From: UBA877 sp034436335
GTDB lineage: Bacteria > Chloroflexota > Anaerolineae > Anaerolineales > Villigracilaceae
NCBI GenBank assembly: GCA_034436335.1
Contig: DAOTVO010000037.1
Span: 1 to 64,000, forward strand
Direction: 5' to 3'
DNA length: 64,000 bases
The notes below the pieces were generated by a model, which ran no database searches, was not told the DNA's origin, and saw only the letters and a list, made by a program, of their open reading frames with translations. A program made the position numbers and the translations under genes. Each line of letters opens with the position of its first letter. Position 1 is the stretch's first letter. Positions 16,418 to 24,989 of the stretch are shown in pieces.

Positions 16418-17470
16418 ATGAGTTCTGATTTCTTTTTTCGCATCTTTGGCATGATTGTCTTTGCAATTCTGGGAGCCTTTTTGGGGAACTGGCTGGGCCG
16501 CTTCAATGAAGATTACATCGTTCTCTACACCCTGACCGTCAATCTGGTCGGGGCGCTCTTTGGCCTGGTGGTCACGCCCTATTTCACCAGCCGTCCCATC
16601 CGCGCTTTAAAAAATCTACTGGGGAAACTGGCCGCCGAGACGCTCTTTTCCGCCATCATCGGCCTGGTGGTGGGGCTGGTCATTGCGGCCCTACTCTCTT
16701 TCCCGCTCTCGCTCCTGCCAAGCCCATTTGGTAAGATTCTGCCCTTCGTGGGCGTTTTGCTGTTCTGCTACTTTGGCGTTTCCCTGTTCGTGATGCGGCA
16801 GACAGATATCGGCAACCTGCTGATTGGAATCTCCGGCCGCCGCGAAGACGGAGTGCAACCCAACTGGTCGCAGTTCAATCGCACCGTTCTACTGGACACC
16901 AGCGTCATCATTGACGGGCGAGTGGCCGACATTGCCAAAACGGGCTTTCTCCCCGGCACGCTGCTCATCCCGCGCTTCGTGCTGAATGAGTTGCAATACA
17001 TCGCCGACTCATCCGACAATCTACGCCGGGCGCGCGGACGGCGCGGGATGGAAGTACTGTCAGAACTGCAAAAGGCGCCCTCTGTCGTTGTCCGCATCTC
17101 GGATATTGACGTGGACGGCGTGCGTGAAGTGGACGACAAACTCGTCATCCTGGCACGCCAGTTGAAGTGTCCGATTCTGACCAACGATTACAATCTGAAC
17201 CGCATCGCCGAACTTCAGGGCGTCTCTATCCTGAACATCAACGAACTGGCCAACGCCGTCAAATCGGTCGTTTTGCCTGGCGAAACGTTGAGCATCAGCA
17301 TCATCCAAGAGGGCAAGGAACTCAATCAGGGCGTCGGCTACATGGACGACGGCACAATGGTGGTGGTAGAAAACGGGAACAAGTTCATCGGTCAGACAAA
17401 AGACGTGACCGTTACAAAAATTTTGCAAACAGCCGCCGGCAGAATGGTTTTCGCCCGCGTAGAAGAGTAA
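16418..17470 (+). CDS. PIN-TRAM domain membrane protein (YacL-like)
   Basis: 350 aa. Four N-terminal membrane helices lie within about residues 5-145. A PIN nuclease-like domain follows (LLDTSVIIDGRVADIAKTG, later VDDKLVILARQLKCPILTNDYNLN, with the conserved acidic residues), then a C-terminal TRAM RNA-binding domain (about 290-350). This is the YacL arrangement of the PIN/TRAM family, in which nuclease activity on RNA is presumed. The start is set by CAAGGAG. cysS follows after 44 nt, probably in the same transcript. Confidence 0.88.
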   Translation: MSSDFFFRIFGMIVFAILGAFLGNWLGRFNEDYIVLYTLTVNLVGALFGLVVTPYFTSRPIRALKNLLGKLAAETLFSAIIGLVVGLVIAALLSFPLSLLPSPFGKILPFVGVLLFCYFGVSLFVMRQTDIGNLLIGISGRREDGVQPNWSQFNRTVLLDTSVIIDGRVADIAKTGFLPGTLLIPRFVLNELQYIADSSDNLRRARGRRGMEVLSELQKAPSVVVRISDIDVDGVREVDDKLVILARQLKCPILTNDYNLNRIAELQGVSILNINELANAVKSVVLPGETLSISIIQEGKELNQGVGYMDDGTMVVVENGNKFIGQTKDVTVTKILQTAAGRMVFARVEE

Positions 17471-17514
17471 TCTCTAAAATTCCGGCTTGTTTTGCTCTGG
17501 AAGAGGAGAATCTT

Positions 17515-18909
17515 ATGCTGCGTATCTACAATACATTGACGCGTAAAGTCGAAGAGTTTCAAACGCTGGAACCAGGGAAGGTAAAAATGTATGTCTGCGG
17601 CGTCACCGTTTACAATGACGCCCATCTTGGTCATGCCATGTCGGCGCTGGTATTCGACATCATCCGCCGCTATTTGGAATACCGCGGCTATAAAGTCCAG
17701 CATGTGATGAATTTTACCGACGTAGATGACAAAATCATCAGCCGCGCCCAGCATCTCGGCGAGGACCCATTCCAATTGGCCAACCGCTACATTGAGGATT
17801 ATCGCCAAAATTTAAGAGACTTGAACGTTCTGCCGCCCACTTCCACCCCCCGCGCCACACAGACGATAGATAACATCCGCTCTATGATTCAAGGCTTGAT
17901 TAAGAAAGGCTATGCGTACGCCGTCCCCAATGGGGATGTTTATTTTGACGTCTCGAAATTTAAGGAATATGGCAAACTCTCTGGCCGCAAACCAGACGAG
18001 ATGATTTCTGGCGCGCGCATTGAACTAGAAAAGAACAAGCGCGACCCAATGGACTTTGCCCTCTGGAAAGCCGCCAAGCCCGGCGAACCGGCTTGGGATT
18101 CGCCCTGGGGCAAGGGACGCCCCGGCTGGCACATCGAATGCTCGGCGATGAACCTGGCCGAACTGGGTGAGCAGATTGACATTCACGGCGGCGGCAACGA
18201 CCTCATCTTCCCCCATCACGAGAACGAGATCGCCCAGAGCGAGGCCTACACAGGCAAACCCTTTGCCCGTTACTGGATTCACAACGGCATGCTGCAACTC
18301 AGCGGCGAGAAAATGTCCAAATCGCTGGGCAACATTATCAGCATCAAGAAATTCCTCGAAGACCACGAAGGCGACGTGATGCGCATGGTGGTGTTGAATT
18401 CCTCCTACCGCGCCCCCCTGACCTTCAGCGATGAAGTGCTGGCCAATGCAGAAAAGGGCCTCGAGCGTCTCCGCTCTGGACTGCGGCCTGCGGCGGGCAG
18501 CGCGGCAGGCCTCGCGGAGGGCACGGCGGCGGAACTGACCGCCCAGGCCGAGGCCACCCGTCAGGCCTTCATCGAGGCCATGGACAACGATTTCAACACT
18601 CCGCTGGCGCTGGCGGCGCTCTTCGAACTCGTGCGCGCCATCAACACCGCTCGCGACGGCGGCGCGACGAATGAACAACTGGCTCCCGCACAGGCCGTCC
18701 TGCGTGAACTGACCGGCGTGCTTGGATTGCGGATGGAGAAAACAAAACGCAGCGGCGACGCAGATAAATTCATAGACCTCCTTCTGGAAATCCGCGCCGA
18801 AATGCGCAAGCAGAAAAACTGGGCCATGGCCGACCTGATCCGCAACCGCTTGCAGGAACTGGGCGTCAGGGTCGAGGACACGAAGGAAGGCGCCACCTGG
18901 AGTTGGTAG
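17515..18909 (+). CDS. cysS: Cysteinyl-tRNA synthetase
   Basis: 464 aa, the normal length. It charges tRNA-Cys. Class I motifs are HLGH (37-40, the HIGH equivalent) and EKMSKSLGN (KMSKS). The zinc site is built from Cys28 (YVCGVTVYND), the ECS of HIECSAM, and His/Glu in FPHHENEIAQSEA. The start ATG is fixed by AGAGGAGA. A terminator follows at 18926-18954. Confidence 0.96.
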   Translation: MLRIYNTLTRKVEEFQTLEPGKVKMYVCGVTVYNDAHLGHAMSALVFDIIRRYLEYRGYKVQHVMNFTDVDDKIISRAQHLGEDPFQLANRYIEDYRQNLRDLNVLPPTSTPRATQTIDNIRSMIQGLIKKGYAYAVPNGDVYFDVSKFKEYGKLSGRKPDEMISGARIELEKNKRDPMDFALWKAAKPGEPAWDSPWGKGRPGWHIECSAMNLAELGEQIDIHGGGNDLIFPHHENEIAQSEAYTGKPFARYWIHNGMLQLSGEKMSKSLGNIISIKKFLEDHEGDVMRMVVLNSSYRAPLTFSDEVLANAEKGLERLRSGLRPAAGSAAGLAEGTAAELTAQAEATRQAFIEAMDNDFNTPLALAALFELVRAINTARDGGATNEQLAPAQAVLRELTGVLGLRMEKTKRSGDADKFIDLLLEIRAEMRKQKNWAMADLIRNRLQELGVRVEDTKEGATWSW

Positions 18910-18925
18910 AACAAAATTAGCAAAC

Positions 18926-18954
18926 AAAACTCCCGGCCTCAAACCGGAAGTTTT
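18926..18954 (+). terminator. Terminator behind cysS
   Basis: AAAACT-CCGG pairs with CCGG-AGTTTT around a short loop. The stem is flanked by A and T runs, so it may work in both directions. Confidence 0.7.
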
Positions 18955-18984
18955 GGAAACGCTTACTTGTGAGCCAGCCCACCA

Positions 18985-19052
18985 GTTTTACCACAGAGCA
19001 CACACAGAGAAAACGGAATTTTTCCGCTTTTTTTCTGTGCGCCGTGGTGAAG
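18985..19052. repeat. Imperfect palindrome of CCACAGAG-type words
   Basis: Two arms of about 30 bp (TTTACCACAGAGCACAC... and its near reverse complement ...GTGCGCCGTGGTGAA) fold into a long imperfect hairpin around AATTTT. It resembles the other short-word palindromes of the window. No gene is present. Confidence 0.65.
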
Positions 19053-19097
19053 CGATTGTGACCCACAAAAGTAGCCACTCCCCATTAAATTTCCTTG

Positions 19098-19658
19098 CTA
19101 CTCCCAATCATAAGGCGGAGAAGCCTCTCGAATGCCCAGCAAGGCGGCCAGCGCCTCCGGCGGAATCTCCGCTTCGGGCAGGTCGGTGTGGTAATGTTGC
19201 GCATTTTCGGCCCGCTCACGCAGCGACTGCCAGAGCAGAGCGCGCTCATCGCTCTGCACCACCAGGTCGTTGAGCGTCTGCGCCCGCAACAGATACTCGC
19301 CGGTGGTGTAGAGAAAGGTCAGCCGCTTCCACTTGTCCGCCAGAATCGGGCGGGGAAGTTTTTCCAGCGGGCCAAGTTGAATCTTGTAATACTCCTCGCC
19401 GGCGCGGGGATGGTCGGGTTCGTCGCGCAAAAGTTCGGCGCGGGTGGTCAGTTCATGGCCGCGCACTCCCGCCGTCCACTCAATGCGCCCGCCGCGCTCA
19501 CCAAAACTGCCCGGCTGGTAGAAGGCCAGGTAGTCCACCGCAATCACTTTCGGCGCAGTGCGGAACGGGATTCGGTACCAGCCTAGCAGGCGGGCAATCT
19601 CCAGGTCGCGCGGCGTCGGCAGAAGACAAACCAGCACGAGCGAAACGGGCGTCAGCAT
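19098..19658 (-). CDS. Conserved protein of unknown function
   Basis: 186 aa. It begins MLTPVSLVLVCLLPTPRDLEIARLLGWYRIPFRTAPKVI and has a conserved-looking middle (RGHELTTRAELLRDEPDHPRAGEEYYKIQLGP) and LTFLYTTGEYLLRAQTLNDL. I recall similar hypothetical proteins in Chloroflexi but cannot assign a family. The length, Arg/Glu-rich core and lack of a signal suggest a cytosolic protein. Its ATG overlaps the end of the acyl-CoA ligase gene by seven bases, so it is translated with that enzyme. Confidence 0.7.
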   Translation of the reverse strand: MLTPVSLVLVCLLPTPRDLEIARLLGWYRIPFRTAPKVIAVDYLAFYQPGSFGERGGRIEWTAGVRGHELTTRAELLRDEPDHPRAGEEYYKIQLGPLEKLPRPILADKWKRLTFLYTTGEYLLRAQTLNDLVVQSDERALLWQSLRERAENAQHYHTDLPEAEIPPEALAALLGIREASPPYDWE

Positions 19659-21253
19659 CCTTCTTTCTCCTGGCGCAGAAGTTCCCGCTTCAGGATTTTG
19701 CCGACGGTGGATTTGGGCAGCGCCTCGCGAAACTCGATGTGGGTCGGGACCTTGAACGGCGCCAGCCGCTCCCGGCACCAAGCCTGGACTTCGAGCGCGT
19801 TCAGCATTTCGCCGGCTTTTACCACAACCCAGGCTTTCACCGTTTCCCCCCGGTACTCATCGGGGATGCCCGCTACGGCGACCTCGGCCACCTTCGGGTG
19901 GGCGGCGATGGCCTCCTCCACCTCGCGCGGCCAGACCTCCATGCCGCCGGGCTTGATGAGTTCCTTCTTGCGGTCAACGATATAAAAATAGCCGTCGGCA
20001 TCCATGCGGGCAATATCGCCGGTATAGAGCCAGCCGTTGCGCAACGCCAGGGCAGTTTCGGCAGGCATGTTGTGATAGCCTTGCATCACCTGCGGACTCT
20101 TGATGATGAGTTCGCCCGCCGCGCCGACCGGCAGTTCGGTCACACCATCCTCCAGGCTGACGATCTTGGCGTCCACGTCGGGAAGGGGCAGGCCAATCGA
20201 GCCGAAACGATTTTCGCCCTGTAGCGGGTTGCAGTGCGTAGCAGTGGGGGCTTCCGAAAGGCCGTAGCCTTCCACGATTCGCCCACCGGTCAGGTTCTCG
20301 AAGCGCTCCTTTGTCTGTTTCATCAACGGCGCAGAGCCGGAGATGCAGGCCTTGATCGAGGTCAGGTCAACCTCCCCAGCGGACACGTCCGGGTGATTGT
20401 TGATGGCGTTGTAGAGCGTCGGCGCGGCCGGGAAGTAGGTGACGCGATAGGTCTGGATGACAGACAGCAGGTCCGAGATGTTGCGGGGGTCGGGGAGAAT
20501 CACCAGCGTGGCGCGCAGGGCCATGCCGAGCAGCATCCCGCAGACCATGCCGTAGATGTGATAAATCGGCAGAGCCAGCAGGAAGGTCTCTTTTTCCTCC
20601 TCCAGGGTGGACATCCAGGCCTTGAATTGCAGGGCATTGGCGACCAGGTTGCGATGCAGGGCCACCGCGCCTTTGGCGATGCCGGTCGTCCCGCCGGTGT
20701 ACTGGAAGAGAGCAACATCGTCGGGACCAACATGAGGGAGGGCAGAGGGGGGCTCATTCAACAGGTCGGCAAAGCGCAAATCTCCCGCCCGAGGCGCGGC
20801 CTCGTCCGTGACAATGACACGGCGGATGCCGGTTTGGGGCCGGGCGGCGTTCAACCGCTCATAGAGCGCCGCGGCGCAAAAGATGGTCTCGACACCGGCG
20901 TCGTTGACCTGATGAACGATTTCGGGCGGAGTGTAGAGCGGGTTAGTGGCGACGACTACCGCGCCGGCCTTGAGGATGGCAAAGTAGGCCAGGACGAATT
21001 CCGGGCAGTTGGGCAGGAAGAGGCCGACGCGCTCGCCTTTGCGGACGCCGAGACGGGTCAGCGCGGCGGCCAGACGGTCGACGCGGGCGGCGGTTTCAGC
21101 ATAGGTCAGCATCTCGCCGCGAAAAATCAGGCACGGCCGGGTGGGACAGCGCCGAGCGGCTTCGTCGAGGAAGTGAAAGACCGGAACAGGCGGATAATCC
21201 AAATGCGCCGGTACGCTGGGGTCGTAATGGGAGAGCCAGGGTCGGGAAGTCAT
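19652..21253 (-). CDS. Long-chain fatty-acid-CoA ligase (AMP-forming)
   Basis: 533 aa. The ANL-superfamily motifs are complete: YTGGTTGIAKGAV (P-loop), EGYGLSEAPTATHCNP, GWLYTGDIARMDADGYFYIVDRKKELIKPGG (hinge), and the C-terminal catalytic Lys in LPKSTVGKILKREL. It activates fatty acids to acyl-CoA through an acyl-adenylate. The ATG at 21253 has a near-consensus promoter only 7 nt upstream and no Shine-Dalgarno, so the message is probably leaderless. It diverges from rpsB-tsf. The exact chain length is not predictable. Confidence 0.92.
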   Translation of the reverse strand: MTSRPWLSHYDPSVPAHLDYPPVPVFHFLDEAARRCPTRPCLIFRGEMLTYAETAARVDRLAAALTRLGVRKGERVGLFLPNCPEFVLAYFAILKAGAVVVATNPLYTPPEIVHQVNDAGVETIFCAAALYERLNAARPQTGIRRVIVTDEAAPRAGDLRFADLLNEPPSALPHVGPDDVALFQYTGGTTGIAKGAVALHRNLVANALQFKAWMSTLEEEKETFLLALPIYHIYGMVCGMLLGMALRATLVILPDPRNISDLLSVIQTYRVTYFPAAPTLYNAINNHPDVSAGEVDLTSIKACISGSAPLMKQTKERFENLTGGRIVEGYGLSEAPTATHCNPLQGENRFGSIGLPLPDVDAKIVSLEDGVTELPVGAAGELIIKSPQVMQGYHNMPAETALALRNGWLYTGDIARMDADGYFYIVDRKKELIKPGGMEVWPREVEEAIAAHPKVAEVAVAGIPDEYRGETVKAWVVVKAGEMLNALEVQAWCRERLAPFKVPTHIEFREALPKSTVGKILKRELLRQEKEGC

Positions 21254-21260
21254 GGGGGAA

Positions 21261-21289
21261 AGTATAGCGGAAGGGCAAGAGGAAGTCAA
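21261..21289 (-). promoter_or_regulatory. Leaderless promoter of the acyl-CoA ligase
   Basis: TTGACT, 17 bp spacer, TATACT, then 7 nt to the ATG on the minus strand. This is the clearest case in the window of a near-consensus promoter placed directly at a start codon. Confidence 0.8.
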
Positions 21290-21298
21290 ATTTTGTGG

Positions 21299-21304
21299 TA
21301 TACT
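21299..21304 (+). promoter_or_regulatory. -10 box of rpsB-tsf
   Basis: TATACT on the plus strand with a weak -35. It would give a leader of about 110 nt that contains the three hairpins listed next. Confidence 0.5.
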
Positions 21305-21338
21305 ACCGCCGCTTCCGCAAGGGAGCATTATCTTGCCT

Positions 21339-21404
21339 GGGACGGGCATGAAGCGTCCCTGAGCGGGTGTTCACTCCCGCTAAACTTACAAGTCCGTCAC
21401 GGAC
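21339..21404 (+). promoter_or_regulatory. Structured leader of rpsB-tsf (three hairpins)
   Basis: Three successive stems lie directly before the rpsB ribosome site: GGGACG/CGTCCC (21339-21359), AGCGGG/CCCGCT (21362-21381) and GTCCG/CGGAC (21392-21404). Such a leader is where ribosomal protein S2 autoregulates its own operon in some bacteria. No sequence match to a known leader family is claimed. Confidence 0.5.
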
Positions 21405-21421
21405 GAGTAAAAAGGAGAAAT

Positions 21422-22327
21422 ATGGCAGTTATTTCCATGAAGGCGCTGCTGGAAAGCGGCGTCCACTTTGGGCACCGGACCAACAAATGGCATCCGGGCA
21501 TGAAGCCGTACATTTTCACTGAGCGCAACGGCATCCACATCATTGACCTGCAACAGACGGTGAAAGCCATCAACACGGCCTACAACGCTATTCGCGACAC
21601 GGTGGCAGGCGGCGGCACGGTGCTGTTCGTCGGCACCAAGCGTCAGGCGCAGGAAACCGTGCGCGACGAGGCCATCCGCTGCGGCATGCCCTACGTCACC
21701 GAGCGCTGGCTGGGCGGCATGTTGACGAACTGGTCCACCATGTTCCAGCGTATTCAGGAACTGGAGCGTATGGAGAAGATGGTCAGCAGCGGCGAGATCG
21801 AACGCCTGACGAAGAAGGAAGGCCTGCTGATTCAGCGCGAAATCGCCCGCCTGAACCTGCGTCTTTCGGGCGTGCGCACGATGAAGCGCGTCCCCGATAT
21901 GATTTTCGTGGTGGATGTGATGCGCGAAGCCGCGGCTGTTCATGAAGCCAACCTGTTGGGCATCCCGGTGGTGGCGCTGGTAGATACCAACTGCGACCCC
22001 TCGCACGTGGACTACGTCATCCCCTCCAACGACGACGCCATCCGCGCCATCAAGCTGCTGGTGGCCAAGATGGCCGACGCCGTTCTGGAAGGCAAAGCCA
22101 TGCGCAAGGATGAGGAAATTGAGATGGAATCCGTCTTGGCGGCTGAGGCGAAGGCCGAAAGCGACACAGGGCGCAAGCCTATCCGCCCGGCGACGGAACT
22201 CGAGGATGAACTCGAAGACGACATGCTGCTTGGCGACGCAACGCTGGCCAAACTCGGCTCCTCCCGCAAAGAGACCGAAGAACTTGACGAAGAATCGGTC
22301 GAAGAACTCGACGAAGAAGAAAACTAA
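21422..22327 (+). CDS. rpsB: 30S ribosomal protein S2
   Basis: 301 aa. It starts MAVISMKALLESGVHFGHRT and contains the S2 hallmarks FVGTKRQAQETVRDEA, RWLGGMLTNWST and DTNCDPSHVDYVIPSNDDAIRAIKL. The C-terminal about 60 residues form an acidic Glu/Asp-rich extension (ending EELDEEEN) beyond the core. The start follows AAAAGGAG. It is the first gene of the rpsB-tsf operon. Confidence 0.97.
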   Translation: MAVISMKALLESGVHFGHRTNKWHPGMKPYIFTERNGIHIIDLQQTVKAINTAYNAIRDTVAGGGTVLFVGTKRQAQETVRDEAIRCGMPYVTERWLGGMLTNWSTMFQRIQELERMEKMVSSGEIERLTKKEGLLIQREIARLNLRLSGVRTMKRVPDMIFVVDVMREAAAVHEANLLGIPVVALVDTNCDPSHVDYVIPSNDDAIRAIKLLVAKMADAVLEGKAMRKDEEIEMESVLAAEAKAESDTGRKPIRPATELEDELEDDMLLGDATLAKLGSSRKETEELDEESVEELDEEEN

Positions 22328-22348
22328 TTACCGCAAGGATGAATGGAC

Positions 22349-22951
22349 ATGGAAATCACGACTGAAATGATTAAAGAATTGCGCGAGGCGACCAAGGCCG
22401 GCGTGCTAGATTGCCGCAAGGCGCTCGAAGCCTCCAACGGCGACTTCCAGAAGGCTGTGGACTATCTGCGCGAGAAGGGCATGGCCACCGCGGCCAAGCG
22501 CGCCGACCGGCAGGCATCCAACGGTCTGGTCGAACTCTACTCGCACGGCGGCGGGCGCGTCGGTGTGATGGTCGAGGTCAACTGCGAGACCGACTTCGTC
22601 GCCCGCTCCGAGCAGTTCCGCGCCTTTGCCCACGAAATCGCCCTGCAGATTGCGGCCAATTCGCCCCGCTACATCAAGGCCGAGGAAATCCCGGCCGAAG
22701 TGCTGGAACACGAGCGCGAAATTGCCATGGCGCGGGCGCGTGAAGAAGGCAAACCCGAAGCCATTCTGCCCAAGATTGCCGAAGGCCGCCTCGAAAAATT
22801 CAAAGATGAGGTTGTCCTCCTGCGCCAGCCCTACATCCGCGATGCAGAGAAGACGGTTGAACAATTGCTGCTCGAAACCATCGCCGCGACGGGTGAAAAT
22901 ATCATCATCCGCCGCTTCGCCCGCTGGGAATTGGGCGAGGTCAGCCAGTAA
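22349..22951 (+). CDS. tsf: Elongation factor Ts
   Basis: 200 aa, a short EF-Ts. It starts MEITTEMIKELREATKAGVLDCRKAL, the UBA-like domain, followed by the EF-Tu contact motif EVNCETDFVARSEQF. EF-Ts recycles EF-Tu-GDP. An ATG two codons earlier (22343) is in frame, but the AAGGA site is only 3 nt from it and 9 nt from the chosen ATG. A strong terminator follows immediately. Confidence 0.95.
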   Translation: MEITTEMIKELREATKAGVLDCRKALEASNGDFQKAVDYLREKGMATAAKRADRQASNGLVELYSHGGGRVGVMVEVNCETDFVARSEQFRAFAHEIALQIAANSPRYIKAEEIPAEVLEHEREIAMARAREEGKPEAILPKIAEGRLEKFKDEVVLLRQPYIRDAEKTVEQLLLETIAATGENIIIRRFARWELGEVSQ

Positions 22952-22954
22952 TCC

Positions 22955-22985
22955 AAAAAGCCAACCTTCGGGTTGGCTTTTTTTT
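22955..22985 (+). terminator. Intrinsic terminator of rpsB-tsf
   Basis: AAAAGCCAACC and GGTTGGCTTTT close on a TTCG tetraloop, followed by eight T. It is directly abutted by the inverted-repeat element at 22986. Confidence 0.95.
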
Positions 22986-23153
22986 CGTAACTGACTACCC
23001 GATGAGACCGGGATGGTTAATCGCAGCAAAAGACGCTAACTTTATCCACAGATTGCGCAGATTTACCCTGTGGGTACGATGTCGCCGATTTTCCCCATCG
23101 GCGTAATCTGCGACATCTGCGAATGATTTCCAAGACCAGGGTAGGCAGTTACG
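22986..23153 (+). repeat. MITE-like element, copy 1
   Basis: 168 bp bounded by CGTAACTGACTACCC and the near-inverse GGGTAGGCAGTTACG. It contains a perfect internal hairpin (CGCCGAT/ATCGGCG). It is similar over its whole length to the reverse complement of 29396-29546. No coding capacity. It begins on the last T of the tsf terminator. Confidence 0.85.
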
Positions 23154-23203
23154 GCTAAAAAGACTTTTGCAAGAGGTCTATTATCAAAATCAGGAGAGCC
23201 TTT

Positions 23204-23920
23204 ATGGAAGAACTCAAATACAAGCGAATTTTGCTCAAGTTGAGCGGCGAATCGCTGGCCGGGTCAGACAAATTCGGCATCAACCCCCTCGAAGCAGAAG
23301 CCATCGCCGAGCGCGTCAAAGGCGTCTATGAGATGGGGGTGGAAGTCGCCATCGTCATCGGGGCAGGCAACCTGTGGCGCGGCAAACAGGGCATCGAGCG
23401 CGGCATGGACCAGGCCACTGCCGACTATATGGGCATGCTCGCCACAGTCATGAACGCCATGGCACTGATGGACGCCCTGGAACGAAAAGGGGTTGTGACC
23501 CGCGTCCAGTCGGCCATCGAAATGCGCGCCGTCGCCGAACCGTACATCCGCCGCCGCGCCATCCGTCACCTCGAGAAACAGCGCGTCGTCATCTTCGGCG
23601 CGGGGACCGGCAACCCGTTCTTCTCGACCGATACCGCCGCGGCGCTGCGGGCGATCGAAATCGAAGCCGACGTCCTCATCAAAGCCACCAAGGTGGACGG
23701 CGTCTACGACTCGGACCCGCATAAGAATCCCGATGCTGTCAAATTCGACCGGCTCTCCTACATTGACGTCCTCAACCGCCGCCTGGAAGTGATGGACAGC
23801 ACCGCCATCACCCTCTGCATGGAAAACAAACTACCCATCCTGGTGCTGAATCTCTGGGACCCCACCGCCCTCGAACGCGCCCTGCGCGGCGAAGCGGTTG
23901 GCACCCTGGTGACCGCCTGA
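23204..23920 (+). CDS. pyrH: UMP kinase
   Basis: 238 aa, a full-length bacterial UMP kinase of the amino-acid kinase fold that converts UMP to UDP. Motifs are KRILLKLSGESLAG, VIGAGNLWRGKQG, DYMGMLATVMNAMAL, FGAGTGNPFFSTDTAAALRA and KATKVDGVYDSDP. An AGGAG site precedes the ATG. It commonly follows tsf in bacteria; here a mobile repeat and terminator intervene. Confidence 0.96.
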   Translation: MEELKYKRILLKLSGESLAGSDKFGINPLEAEAIAERVKGVYEMGVEVAIVIGAGNLWRGKQGIERGMDQATADYMGMLATVMNAMALMDALERKGVVTRVQSAIEMRAVAEPYIRRRAIRHLEKQRVVIFGAGTGNPFFSTDTAAALRAIEIEADVLIKATKVDGVYDSDPHKNPDAVKFDRLSYIDVLNRRLEVMDSTAITLCMENKLPILVLNLWDPTALERALRGEAVGTLVTA

Positions 23921-23927
23921 TCCTCCC

Positions 23928-24989
23928 TTACGGCACCGCTTTCATCGCCGCCTTGAAGCCTTGCAACGCCTCCACCGGCGTCGGGTCCGTGCCGTAGGCC
24001 ATCGCCAGGTAAAAGGCCAGATAATCGCCGAAGTGCAGCGTCGTCCACATCTGCGCCAGGCGCGTCTCTCCCCTGGCTTCATAAATATCGGCATTCATCC
24101 CCTGCATCAAGAACGCCTGCTGCGTCAAATTGACGCGCAGGCGGTTGCGCGGATGGTCAGACGGAGCATGCAGGAAGAGAGTGATGGTGTGCATCAGAAC
24201 ATCGGGATTCTCCAGCCCGGCCAGGGCGTTGTGGTCTGCTTCGGGGAGAACCTCGAAAGCGGCTCCCGCTTTCGCCAGTTCGTTGACCTGACCCTTCCAG
24301 CGGCGCGCCACCGGCGCAAGAATGCCCGACCCGTAGACATTGACCCAGCGCCCCACCAATTGACCGGCCAGCCGTTTGGCTGGATTTTTCACCACTGGCG
24401 CTTCGGCGCGCAGCGCCTCCTGCGCGGACCTCATGCCTGCCGCCGCGTCGAGGAGTTCTTTCTCCGGGTCGGGGAGGAGGCCAAGCCGGGCAAAAGCCGC
24501 CAGCAGCAGCCCAAACGAGTACCCGACCGCGGCGCGCGGCTGGCCGGCGTGTGCAAACTTCCAGACCGGCACGCCGGCTGCGTTGGCGCGCTGTTCCAGT
24601 TCCCCGCCGGTGCAGATGGCCAGCAGCATGCAGCCCGCTTTCAGCGCAGCCTCGAACGAGTCCAGAGTCTCCTCGGTGTTGCCGGAGTGCGACGAGGCGA
24701 TGACCAGCGTCTCGGGGCCGCGCGCCCAGGCCGGCAGCCCGTAGTCGCGGTGGACGACCACAGGGACGCGGCAGAGCGGGGCAGCATACGCAGCCAACAG
24801 GTCCGCGCCGATGGCCGACCCGCCCATGCCGGAGATGAGGACGCGGGAGACTTCCGAGGTTTTGAAAAGTGCGGCAGTCTGCCCACGTTCCCAGGCTTGC
24901 TCCAATTGATCCGGCAGATTGTCAATCTCGGCCAGCATGTTGTGAGCGTCAATTTTCTCAAAGGAGGAGAAGTCGTCGAGGTTAATCAT
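23928..24989 (-). CDS. Bifunctional phosphoglucose/phosphomannose isomerase
   Basis: 353 aa, the PGI/PMI family (SIS fold) known from archaea and some bacteria rather than the classical 550-residue PGI. Motifs are SGMGGSAIGADLL (about 54-66), VIASSHSGNTEETL (phosphosugar-binding Ser loop), the catalytic Glu/His region VLPEADHNALAG, and the closing helix YLAFYLAMAYGTDPTPVEAL. It interconverts glucose-6-P or mannose-6-P with fructose-6-P. The start has TACAAT 6 nt upstream, inside the end of the previous gene, so it should also be made from a leaderless message. Confidence 0.92.
   Translation of the reverse strand: MINLDDFSSFEKIDAHNMLAEIDNLPDQLEQAWERGQTAALFKTSEVSRVLISGMGGSAIGADLLAAYAAPLCRVPVVVHRDYGLPAWARGPETLVIASSHSGNTEETLDSFEAALKAGCMLLAICTGGELEQRANAAGVPVWKFAHAGQPRAAVGYSFGLLLAAFARLGLLPDPEKELLDAAAGMRSAQEALRAEAPVVKNPAKRLAGQLVGRWVNVYGSGILAPVARRWKGQVNELAKAGAAFEVLPEADHNALAGLENPDVLMHTITLFLHAPSDHPRNRLRVNLTQQAFLMQGMNADIYEARGETRLAQMWTTLHFGDYLAFYLAMAYGTDPTPVEALQGFKAAMKAVP

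Noticed and set aside
20234..21421. Long upstream extension of the rpsB frame antisense to the acyl-CoA ligase
   Set aside because: The protein only becomes S2-like from the ATG at 21422, which has a strong AAAAGGAG site; the upstream part is a shadow of the ligase.
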